Part shown: positions 11,327 through 21,984 of the stretch, piece by piece
How the letters are laid out: each line of letters begins with the position of its first letter
Numbering within the stretch: position 1 is the first letter of the stretch
DNA from: Leucogyrophana mollusca
Taxonomy: Eukaryota > Basidiomycota > Agaricomycetes > Boletales
Direction: 5' to 3'
DNA: 64,000 nt
NCBI GenBank assembly: GCA_021014945.1
Contig: MU266468.1
Coordinates: 1-64,000 of the forward strand
Program-made: the position numbers and the translations under genes
The notes under the pieces: model-generated
Databases searched by the model: none
Seen by the model: only the letters and a program-made list of their open reading frames with translations
Told to the model about the DNA's origin: nothing

Positions 11327-12905
11327 TCACGAAATGGAAATGAGTGCGCGGGGAACAGTTAAACCACGAGGCTTGGTGATTTTATCTCCAGATTCTCGGC
11401 GGCCGTACATGAAGAACCGTTGATAGAAAACGCAGTCAAACTGCAATCCCGTGCCATGGCACCCGAAAGAGTAAAACGCCTCGTCGAGGTATACTCCCCC
11501 ATTTAACGACAGCCTCAGCTGTACGTAGGCATGCAAGTGTTCGAAACGCTAAGGAGGAGACACTTTCTTCTCTTGAGCGTGGAGAGTCGTAATCTGTTCT
11601 GGCTCATCCGAGCCTCCGAGTTGCGAAGACGAGACCAGTATGTACTGCTACAGCAAAAGAAGTTGAAAGATGCTTGCACAGCCACGCGCGCACGGCCGAC
11701 GGTCGGACCACTAAGTAGTACTACTGCAGTACTACTGGCAGCATCCGCATCCCGGAGTCATCAGACTCGGGTACCTTTTTCTCAGCATTGACTTCATCAA
11801 ATATTGGTGGTGCACGGCGCTTTATCTGGTGCCATTGCTTGAAGTGGCTCGGGCACCCGACAAACGATGGTGCTGCGTCACACTGTTCATATTGCCTAGT
11901 CTGAATGTACGTACCCAGGCTTGCGTGGGCTTAGATCTTCTAGAACTTGAATCTTTCTCATTGCTCGCCCAAGTCCATGGAGTTCATATGCTCTCCGCCT
12001 TTCCTCAGTACCAGTCGTCCCATGGGTATCGGCCATGTCGGCCAGCATGAGGCACGATGTACGAGAGGCATCCATCTATTTTGCCACTCACAACATACTT
12101 GTCGGGTTTTCCATGCTCATAATGTTCTCGGACTTCGGGCTTAGAAGTCGCTTCTACATGTGCGTACTTACTGCACAGTTTCTCGAGACGTCATTTTCAC
12201 CCAGGCTTTCCGTGATTCTGCCGCGACGTCGTTTGCCTGCGAAGCAACTGGTCTTCCACGCGCACTCCCCGCACGGTATGTAGCAGTCCTTCTGCAAATT
12301 TTCTCATCTCGCCGTGGACTTCTTGTCGGAAAACTATCCTTCGAAGCCTTCATCTAATTGAATTCCCGGACCATGCGAGTTGGCGGTGAAGAACTCCCTC
12401 TTGGACAGCTTGAACGCGGATGCAGACTCAGGTACTGGGAATTTACTCCGCCGCATCTGTTGCATTACGCACACGTAGCGGGTGTACATATGCAATCGGA
12501 GATAACCTGACCCCAGCGGCCCGGGACGAAGTTCAAGTTGATCCCGGACGGCTTGCTTCCTCAAGTCCCCGTCCGTGTAGGCTTGTTATATGCCTGTGGA
12601 CCAAATCCCGGCATGTACCCATCTTCGTCATGGCTGTGCTCCATTGTTTCTCAGCAAGTTCCACCCGAGCAGGTAGGCTTCCACCCAATAAGTCTTCTCC
12701 TCCCTCGTAATGACAACGACGCACAGACAGGCCAGGTAACGTGCACGTCAGAGCTGTTATGCTGCAAGTCAACGCTGAAGTTGATTATTTCCTGGCCCTG
12801 AGGCTCGCCAAACATAGTGAATGCGCCTCCATCTGAGTAGGACGGTCGCTCGACTCCTATTCTTCTGGTGAGGCCAGTTGCGAGGGCCTCTGTCGAGGAC
12901 GCCAT
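11327..12905 (-). CDS. unknown intron-dense gene with a Cys-rich segment
   Basis: No long ORF marks this gene, but reading the minus strand across splice signals gives protein-like segments. A start-like exon is at 12905-12735 (MASSTEALATG...). A Cys-rich exon after an 'aatttgcag' acceptor, near 12285-12170, reads KDCYIPCGECAWKTSC then FAGKRRRGR. A consensus donor (gtaagtacg, near 12170) joins it to a charged exon with RRAYELHGLGRAMRKIQVLEDL (split here: RRAYELHGLG, RAMRKIQVLEDL; near 12025-11945). Next come PSFVGCPSHFKQWHQIKRR (near 11880-11820) and SSSQLGGSDEPEQITT (near 11620-11570). A 45-nt intron leads to the terminal exon ending PRALISIS and the stop at 11327. The joins in the N-terminal third are not resolved. 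No family is recognised; the C-x2-C pattern suggests zinc binding, which is inference only. Confidence 0.45.
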
Positions 12906-13263
12906 CAGGTGAGCAGGTTATCCGATTCACACCTATTATTTATCCCTACCTGCTACAATTTGGTTGCCGCTTCGACGGCAGGTTGAAACAAATGGTATTT
13001 ATGGGTACAAGGTCTCAGTGGCATGATGGTGGGACAGATATTGGCTAGCGTGCGTGTTTTCAGCGGTTCTTACAGGTAGATTGTATGTCGGAACCTACCC
13101 ACTTGACCCCAAGCACTTGCATTCAATGCATTGTCATGCAATATTGTCACAGGCGTTGCTCGGCCTGTGTGTCACGTGGTTGATCGTGTCGATCTTATCG
13201 GCCGAGTCAGACGATTGCCATAACCCTTCGAGCTCTGCATCGAAATCCTGAGTTTGTTGTTTC

Positions 13264-14571
13264 ATGATGGATGTAGATTTGCCCTACGAACTTCAGCTTG
13301 TGACTGATCTGCGAGGTAGAATATCTCAGACATACACCGTCACCTTTCGCTCAATTATCTGTCAGGTCATGAAGAGCGCGCGTGGCAGATTGCCTGGAAC
13401 CCAGTCGAGCCTCTCCTTGCTTCATGCTCAGCAGACAAATCAGTCCGACTGTACAACTACCAACCCTCGAACGAATCGCTGAAGTTCTCGCATATTCATT
13501 CCATCCCAACGGGTCACACTAAGACTGTACGAAGTCTTGCCTGGTCTCCATCCGGAAAGACATTGGCCACGGGATCCTTTGATTCGAATGTCGGTATCTG
13601 GGAACGGGAAGGAGGTCACGACGGTGATGAAGAGGCGGCAGATTGGGAATGCATGACGTTACTGGAAGGACACGAGACAGAGTGCAAAAGCGTGGCGTAC
13701 TCCAGCTCCGGAACACTGCTTGCGAGCTGCAGTAGAGATAAAACAGTTTGGGTATGGGAAGGTGAGCGCGTTGAATCGAGCTGTCGTGACATATTGACGC
13801 ATGGCCTGTACTTTCCAATCGACATGAAGTGCACCCCGATTCTGACTTTGAATGTATGGGTGTCCTCATGGAACACACTCAGGACGTCAAGTGTGTCGCT
13901 TGGCACCCCAGTGAAGAGGTCAATTCTGAGTTTATGCTGGGCCTCAAAGCCACTCCACGTTTTGCGATGACTGACTCAGTTGCAGGACAGATACTTGCAT
14001 CTGCCTCGTACGATGACACAATAAAGCTCTACATCGACGATCCCTCCGAGGATTGGTTCTGCTTTTCTACGCTTACCGGCCATAAGTCGACCGTCTGGGC
14101 CCTTGCTTGGTCGCCCAAGGGGAGCTACCTCGCCTCCTCGTCTGATGATCTTACGATCAAGATATGGAAGAGAGTGGCAGAGCATAAGTGGGAATGTGCG
14201 CTGGAGCTCAAGGGCCACGAACGGAGTATATACTCGATCAGTTGGGGTAAGGGTAAGACCGGCGAAGAAAGTTTGGGCTGGCTTGCGAGCACTGGAGGGG
14301 ATGGCAAGATTAACGTATGGGATATCAGGGTAGGTTTTCCAAGACGTCAGCTGAAACTACCGTAGTGTTGATCTGGCCGTTCTAGGAACCTCCCGAGTCC
14401 TCCACTGGCCGAGTTCTCTCCCACAAGTTAATCGCGACGCTATCATCTGCTCACGATGTCAGCGACGTGAACTCGATATCGTGGTGCCCAAGAGAAGGAT
14501 TTGAGGACTTGCTGGCGACTGCCGGAGACGACGGCTCCGTTAGAGTATGGAAGGTTGTTCCGAGCCACTGA
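13264..14571 (+). CDS. CIA1: CIA1/CIAO1, WD40 protein of cytosolic Fe-S assembly
   Basis: A seven-blade WD40 propeller that acts in the CIA targeting complex, delivering Fe-S clusters to cytosolic and nuclear apoproteins (family knowledge). The repeats are clear: GHEERAWQIAWNP (after a first intron, 13317-13370), GHTKTVRSLAWSPSGK with WERE, GHETECKSVAYS with VWVWE, HTQDVKCVAWHP with IKLY, GHKSTVWALAWSP with IKIW, GHERSIYSISWG with INVWDIR, and a last repeat with DVNSISWCP and VRVWKV. The start follows two tandem ATGs (MMDVDLPYEL). The stop is at 14569-14571, giving a tail typical of the family. Introns lie near 13761-13828, 13918-13985 and 14327-14384. It stands 377 bp upstream of HIS5 on the same strand. 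Confidence 0.92.
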
Positions 14572-14948
14572 CCTTTCCGTGATTGCGAAAAGCAAATACT
14601 GTGCGGTTGTTACATATCAGGAGATGTATCCTAAGATGATCAGGATTTGGCGACTTCAAACCTTCAATCTTTTTTGCTGCAGCCAAATCGAAAATTAGTT
14701 ACAGCCTAGGCAGATTTTCCGGTTTACCTTTGAATTATCGTCTCCACAAAAACAGTATATCGTGGAAGAGATCAACCTTCGGATATGTAGGGACCATAGC
14801 AAGTTCGATCACTTGTGAGTCGGCCTGAAGTCCGAGTCGAAATGACTCGGTGGTTTCGTTAAGGGCTGTAGGGCTGTCACCAGGACTCACAGAAGCTGCA
14901 CAGGTGTGTCTTTGCCCGGGGATCACAACACAGTCGTTTAGATTCAAA

Positions 14949-16300
14949 ATGCCCATCCTTGGCCTCGCCCCGTCGTCCGAGCCCATAAAACCCGCTCACT
15001 TTGACATCGAAAAAGTCATCCGGCCGAACATCTTAGCGTTGCATCCCTACCGCTGCGCACGAGATGACTATCAGGAAGGGATCCTACTGGACGCGAACGA
15101 AAACGCACTCGGGCACTCAATACCCCCTACTGCAAACGATATCCACCCAGAATTACAGTCCACCCTAGATCTAAACCTGAACAGATACCCCGATCCATCT
15201 CACGACGAGATAAAATCGCGCATCGCGTCACTGCGATCACTACCTGGTAAAGACCATGTCTTCCTCGGTGTGGGATCAGACGAAGTCATCGACCTGATTA
15301 TGCGGGTGTGTGTTTCCCCCGCACGAGAGAAGATCCTCATCACGCCCCCGACGTATGGAATGTACGCTGTGTGTGCACAAGTCAACGATGTCGACATCGT
15401 GCGGTGTAATCTTAATTTGAGCGGGGCAGAAGGTGAGGGCGGCGCAAATGGGCGATTTAGTGTGCAGGTAGACGATGTATGTTGCTCTCGCCGTCATACA
15501 TTCCACTTGCCCCATCTGACTGCAATCCCAAGATCAAAGAAGTGGTGGCGTCGGATCCTTCCATCAAGCTGATTTTCTTGTGCTCGCCCGGAAACCCGAC
15601 CGGTACCCTGATAAGCCACGCATCTCTTCGTTCACTCCTAGAGTACGAGCCGTTCAAGGGCATCATCATCGTTGACGAGGCGTATATCGACTTCGCGGGT
15701 GCGGATGCCAGTACGGCGTCGCTCGTCAAAGATTACGCGAATCTCTGCGTGATGCAGACGCTAAGTAAAAGCTTTGGTCTCGCTGCTATCCGGTAAGTCT
15801 CCCATGCCGCAATCGCCGGAGTTCGATCTCATTTTATCCTCCACAGCCTTGGCGTCGCGCTCGCGCAGCCGCCCCTTATTCAGGTACTCACGAACACTAA
15901 AGCCCCGTATAACATTTCTACTCCTACCGCCCAACTTGGTCTCGCAGCTCTCGCGGATGAGGCGATCTCGGGAATGCGCCAAAAAGTCGCGACACTTGTA
16001 TCTTCGCGTGGTAATCTTCTGCAGTCGCTGAAGGCTCTCTCACCTCTTGGTGTGGGAGCCGCAATTGGCGGAAACGATGCGAACTTCGTCGTGGTGCCGA
16101 TCCTAAACCGAGATACGAGAGAACCCGATAACGTGCGTTCCGAACGCGTTTACAAGGCGCTCGCGGAGGAGAATAAGGTTGTCATCAGGTTCAGAGGAAA
16201 GGAAGCTGGCTGTGCTGGGTGTGTGAGGATAACAGTTGGAACAGATGAAGAAAACGAGACGCTGATGCGAGAGCTTGAGAAGGTGTTGACCGAGATCTAG
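14949..16300 (+). CDS. HIS5: histidinol-phosphate aminotransferase
   Basis: A PLP-dependent class II aminotransferase that converts imidazole-acetol phosphate and glutamate to histidinol phosphate in histidine biosynthesis. The N terminus reads through NILALHPYRCARDDY and LLDANEN, then NRYPDP, GVGSDEVIDL and PPTYGMY. After an intron at 15477-15532 come FLCSPGNPTGT, VDEAYIDF and the PLP-binding Lys motif TLSKSFGLA (near 15765). A second intron (about 15792-15846) precedes LGVALAQPP. The C-terminal domain contains FRGKEAGCAGCVRITVG with the substrate-binding Arg. The start ATG at 14949 follows a short leader and the stop ends at 16300. Length is normal for the fungal enzyme. Confidence 0.93.
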
Positions 16301-16650
16301 CATGAATGAATGTAGGATAGGATTGAATATTTAGATGTTCCGCGACCCCCCATCAGGCGGTGGCTCGGCGGCCAGTTTCCTCATTAGCTAATGCGGTGTT
16401 GGGCGGGAAAGATATTCTTGACAGTGACAGCCAGTGGCAATTGGCGCTGCGGCACAATACAACGGTGCAATCGCAGCAATCCTGCATTGCTTCCTCCGCC
16501 CCAGCATCTGCCAGTTTATAATCTTGCATGTCGCAGGATTTACAAGCCATTTATCCATAGTTCTCATTTAATCGTTCGCAAAGCCGCAGCCTTGACTTGC
16601 GCGCGCTGCCTGCCGGATTTAACCGACGTGTTCCCTCGACCATTTAGAAC

Positions 16651-19600
16651 ATGGCGAAGCAGAAGTCTCCGACCCCCCAGGAAATCTACAAAGCCCGGAA
16701 AGCGAGAGAAGAACAAGAGAAAAATGCCCTTCTACCTCCAGGACTGGTTAATCATGGAAATACATGTTTCATGAACTCGGTGCTACAAGGTGTACGTGCC
16801 ATATGGCCTTTCCGTTAAATGACATGATATTAACGGATATATATCACATCCTGGACAATCACAGCTGATAGCCACCCACTATCTATCGGACCTTGTGCAG
16901 TTCCAGCCGATCCCTCCAGCGGTGCAACATTCTGCGATTACCCATATAGCAGCTCGACGTTCCCCAGAACTGACCAATGGACATGGCTTGGGCGGAGACC
17001 ACGAAATGCCATGGGTTGCTGGCATGCCGATTGGGGATCAGTTTGTGTATGTACTGCTGAAAGCTTGGAGCATCCAGAGCAACCGGCAGCGGGAGAGCAT
17101 GAGCCCACGGTGAGTTCAACCCGTCTCGCTCGGTTCCGTGTTCCCATGAGCCCACTTAGCTCTGCAAGTCTAATGTTTCTGTAACATGCAGGGAAATCCT
17201 GGCCTCTCTTGGGCAGAAATATGATCAATACCTCGATTTTCGCCAGCAGGACGCGCACGAATTCCTGCGGCAACTATTGGACGCCATGCGTATGGAGGAG
17301 GTGGACGTGAGTGATACGAGATAATCGTGTTCAAACCACTTAAACCTAAATTCATGCCAAATGGTGCATCAGGTCATTAAGAAGAGACAACCTCCACCTC
17401 CAGAGAAAGGTCAGAAGTCTCAAAGCCTCCCACTTTCGAAAGCTCCAATTTCAGCGCTACCCAATGGGCACCCTCGAACGCTCCCAATACCATCTCCGCT
17501 CGCTCAAGTCATGAACGCCTCGCTCTCGAGCGATCCGCCCATCCCTCCCGGTCTTGAAGAAGAGAAGCTGATGTCTTTTGTGGACATGCTCTTCGGAGGC
17601 CAGCTCACCAGCATACTCGTGTGTCAGACATGCAAACACGTGTCGCACACGTATGAGGACTTCAACGACCTCAGTTTGAGTATCAAAGCGGACGACTATG
17701 CACGTGAGCGCAAACGGGATAAACTACGACAACTTGCCAAGAAACTGCGGAACATCTCTGGCACCGCGCTGGGGGTTGGTGTGACGACTCAGCGGTCATC
17801 GTCGGTGCCAGCAACACCAAATAGGGACTCGGCCCTGGATTCCCCCGAGATTTCTGATCCTCATAGACGGCGAAGCATAGACCTTGCGGACGTAGATGTA
17901 GCTGCCGACTCGGACCAAGGCCCAAAGGCTGAGGAGGTTACTGTCGAAGTTGTTCCGGTTGACCCGCCGCCCGCCGACGTCGCTGAGGTCGTTGAAGTTC
18001 CGCCTCCCACTCTCCCTCCTGTCAAGAAACGCTCCGGAGATCACGTAGATTTCCTAGAATCCGAGAAGCCTGACGTTAAGGAGAAGAAAGAGAAGGATGA
18101 AAGCTGGGCGAAGCTCAGTCGACGAATAAGCGTGACAGTTGGGCTTTCGAAGCAGTCCAAGGAGTATCGCCGTCGTTCAAGGGAAGAAAAGAAAGAGAAG
18201 AAGGAAAAGAAAGCCTCCTTGAAACTAGCTGACGAGACACCCCAAGCTTCGACGCCACCCGTTCCCGATGTCCCTTCTTCCGACACGACTAATGTCATAC
18301 GCTCTCCGGATGTCAACGCAGAGCGCGAACCTACATCGCTGAGCGCTGTGAACGATAAGTTACAGGCCCAACTTGCTACAGTGAAACGATCACTTTCCCC
18401 TGTTCCGCGGCCCTCCCCTTCCCCCGCCATTCCCGCAACACCCCGATTCCCATTGATCGCTCGGCCAAGAAGCCCGTCCATCTCCAGCAAGCGGTCTAAG
18501 CCCCCGCGACCACCGAAACTAAATTCCGAAGAGGCTGCGTACCTTCGTGACATTCTGGCAGACATCAATCCTGGGGGGCCTTCAAATCCATTCTCCATAT
18601 TCAAACAACCCAAAGATCAGTCCACCAGCACACCACCATCTCAGACACAGAATCTCTTTCTAAAGATCAATCAACTTGGTGGAATAGAAGAGTGTCTTCG
18701 ACTTTTCACTTCTGTTGAAGTGCTCGACGGTGAGAACATGGTTGGGTGTCATCGGTGCTGGAAGATCGCGAACGGCCTTTATAAGCCAAAGCCGAAGCCC
18801 AAGGAACCTGCAAAAGAGTGCGACTCGTGCACAGATAGCGACGAAGAGAAGGCAGAGGGGGTGGAGGTGGAGGCTGTTCGTGAACAGCAATTCCACACAC
18901 CAGAAGCACCTCATCAGCACGACGAATCTGCGCTGACCTTCAGACCACACGTCGTCAATTCTTCTTCTCCCGCGTCGCCTTCCGTGTCTGTTGATCCTTC
19001 ACCCTCGAGCTCCGTGACGTCTCTACAAGATACCTCTGATAGTCATGATACCTCTGATACCCTCCCCTCTGACTTGTCTACAAACACCACGATTGGGTCT
19101 CGGCAGATCAAGCCCCCACCGCCCCCGCCCTACCTCGCTCTAGATGAGGAAGAGGCTCTTCAACAGACCACCTCTCCCGAAATTCTTCCTGCAACATATG
19201 GTGGCCGACCAATCCCCCTTATATCCACGACTGGTCCCGAGTCCCCGTTGAGTCCACGAACCGCGCGGCCAATGCCATCACGGGTGGACACTTTCGCCTC
19301 CTCCACTACCCAGTCCTCTATGGCTACCTCGTCGTCATCAAGAGCTTCCCTCTTGGCTCCGCGCGACAGACATAAGCGCCAAAGAGAGAGACGCAGTGAC
19401 AGCTTAACCGAAAGTACCAACGAAACCTCCGATGAGGAGAGCGAGCTATCCGTATATTCAGACGCTTCCTCTGCACCCTCACCCGCGCTTTCGCCGAACG
19501 CATCACACGACAATCTCAGCCATCCTCCATTGCCTAAGCCCTCGACATCCGACAAGCGCTCCTCCGCAACGCTACGCTCCTCTGGCGTTCCTCGATCCAA

Positions 19601-20163
19601 GCAGGTCATCATGCGCTCGGCGTACAAGCGCTATCTCATCGCCACCCCGCCTCCGGTGCTTGTGATTCATCTCAAGCGTTTTCAGCAAATATCGAAGACT
19701 CCTGTCCTCTCGTTCTCCAGCGGTTTTAAGAAACTCGACGACTACGTGTCATTCCCGGAGTACCTTGATCTCGCGCCGTACCTCGCACCAAAGAAGGAGG
19801 ACTATCTGCAGGCGAAGTTGGCTGAGAAAAGGGGTCGTATGAAGCGTGCGGAACGCTGCTCCTATCGCTTGTATGCTGTCGTTGTCCACATCGGTAACAT
19901 GGTATGTTGCACGCTAGTTTCATGCTGGTTTCGATTGACTTCTTTCACAGCTAGGTGGCCATTACATTGCATATACTGCCCTCCCTCCTTCAGCCAATGC
20001 CGACGCCTCACAAACGCCTCAAGGATCTGAATCGATGACGCCTTCAGCCACGGACAAGCCACAACGGGATTGGGCATACATCAGTGATACGGTTGTGCGT
20101 CTGTCGTCCCTAGACGAGGTTCTCAAGAGTAAAGCATACATATGCATGTACGAGCGGATATGA
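16651..20163 (+). CDS. ubiquitin-specific protease (USP16/USP45-like)
   Basis: A cysteine deubiquitinase. The first exon gives MAKQKSPTPQEIY and the Cys box GLVNHGNTCFMNSVLQ. An intron at 16790-16871 joins it to ATHYLSDLVQF. QQDAHEFLRQLL, a USP-core motif, lies near 17245. Two CxxC pairs of the USP zinc ribbon are visible (CQTC near 17622, CHRC near 18750). Between them, and again before the His box, are very long Ser/Pro- and Lys/Glu-rich low-complexity stretches (17730-18650 and 18780-19600). The His-box side has PPPVLVIHLKRFQ (near 19650) and, after an intron near 19900-19950, LGGHYIAY. The last exon ends DTVVRLSSLDEVLKSKAYI then CMYERI, with the stop at 20161-20163. Catalytic Cys and His are both present. 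About 500 or more residues of inserted low complexity make it larger than a minimal USP; substrate unknown. Confidence 0.88.
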
Positions 20164-20479
20164 GGCGATTACCCGTGTCGCCAACTATCGCTTCGCCTCG
20201 AGGCCGATCAAGGATTCGACTCGATGCTGGCCGTGTATGCCCACGTAATTGCATACAATTTTGCTCTTCCGCCTGCGAGGCCCTTGCTGTTTGAGTAACT
20301 TTATATCTTTCAGATTTCAACGAGGCAATCCTGGCATTGCGCTCTGCAGCTAGACTGTGACTTACACGATCATACTCTGGGACTTCTTATCGCAATATCA
20401 GTACCATTGGGACTTTACTGTATTTGCAATACAATGTACAACGTGGATCGAGTGCTTTGAGAGCTCAAACCAGAGGACG

Positions 20480-21532
20480 TTAGGTTTTGATGTAGATGTC
20501 GACAGGTCTATGGAAACCTGCGAGGATTGGTAAGTAGTTTGTATCTGAGAAGTATGGATTGCCTACCGCCCTCGCCGGTGGCTCCAAGATGTTGAGGCGG
20601 GCCAAAACCAATATTCTGCAAGGTGGCTGCGAAGTCGTCAGGCCGTAGTTTCAGGTTTTTTGCGTTCTCCTTCAGAGATTCATCCATTCTTCTGGCTTTG
20701 GCGTACGTATCCCATGCTTGGGGCTCCAAGATGAAAGCGCCTCCAGGCTTCAGCGAGCTATGCACGCGGTTGAAGAAGCGCATCAGCCCCTCATCTCCGC
20801 TATTCAAATGAATCCACTTCGAGATAGAAAATCTGGCGGAGAACTCAGGATCTAACAGACACAAATCTAATAGCAATGCATACGCGAGGACAATATCATA
20901 CGGGCTCTTATCTTCTGGAATTTCATTGTGTACCCAATCGGCCGTTCGAAATGTGATGTTGTGCGGAAAACGGTGTTTCTCGCGGGCGTGACTGGGGATG
21001 GGCAGCGGACCATAGCTATGCTCGCAGGACGCCGGGAAATAGTTTGATGGATCATCCTCTGCTTCTGGTAAAGATCGCATGCGCTTTGATGGAGGCTCGG
21101 AGATAACTGTAGCATCGGAACCGTCGGACGGCTCTTGCGTTTTCGCCTCTTCGGGGGCTTGAAGACTCCAGGCGGTCCTGCGTCTCTTCCACGCAGACCT
21201 GATCAATATATCATCGATGTCTACTCCGATCACCTGGTGCGCATCCCAAGATTGCGCTAGCTTGTAAATGTGAGTAGACCAAGGATGTAGGCAACCTGCT
21301 GGCGAATACGCACCGATTTCGCATGTTACCCAACCTTCGTTGCAACCAATGTCAAGGACGCGCTTTGACGCGAAAAAACCATCAGGAAGCAGCGCAATGC
21401 GAGGATCACGAATGGACGGTCGCTTGGAATAATATCTGGTATATTCATGGAGTAAGCACATGCCAACATTCCTGGCCCATAATGGACTTGCCCGTGATAG
21501 TTTCCGTGTATGGGGACCGTAGTTGAGGGCAT
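20480..21532 (-). CDS. Bin3-type SAM-dependent RNA methyltransferase
   Basis: Homolog of bicoid-interacting protein 3 / MEPCE, which methylates the gamma-phosphate of small RNA 5' ends (7SK in animals; Bmc1, which acts on U6 and telomerase RNA, in S. pombe). The first exon at 21532 encodes MPSTTVPIHGNYHG. After an intron come YYSKRP-IRDPRIALLP and SAM motif I VLDIGCNEGWVTCEI (near 21340). Next are VIGVDIDDILI, a disordered insert with KRMRS, FRTADWV, and the signature SISKWIHLNSGDEGLMRFF followed by LKPGGAFILEPQAWDTY. A terminal 49-nt intron (about 20518-20566) gives the Bin3-like tail GFHRPVDIYIKT before the stop at 20480. It is divergent from the MYND gene with about 450 bp between starts. 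Confidence 0.85.
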
Positions 21533-21984
21533 GGCTTCACTTCGGATAGCAGAATACTAAATATTGTGAAGCTGAAGCGCTGAAGAACGCCGCAGCTCGA
21601 GCGCTGAGCTTGTGGAGTGCCGTAAGGTGGGGAAGGTCGCGGACTTAGCTCAGGCTGCGCTTGAAGTTGCAACCCAGTTCTCTCTCCTACCAATTGTATG
21701 GTCGGGCACTGTCCTTAAAATAAGCTTGCACTGTATATCCAGTGAAAAGTTTGATCAGGAATTGTGAAGTCAAACTCGCATATCATCATGGAGCACGCGA
21801 GCTTCCGGGTGGGGCTTTTACGTCGGATCGCAAGTCTCCGATCCTCCAAAGTCCAGGCCAAACTGTTGCGGGGTCAACGCTCTTTGTCTACAACTTCCTA
21901 AACGCAAACTCGTTTTAAAGGTATTGTAACTGTGTCTGTAAGTGTCTTTAAAACAGTCGTAGCAACCCCGCGTTTCACGATGTC

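Noticed and set aside
11700..11740. 'actactgcagtactact' as a hairpin terminator or element end
   Set aside because: The two halves are not exact reverse complements over a useful length, and it falls inside an intron of the predicted gene.
18041..18613. 190-codon minus-strand frame
   Set aside because: It lies opposite the ubiquitin protease low-complexity region, which has clear domain support on the plus strand.
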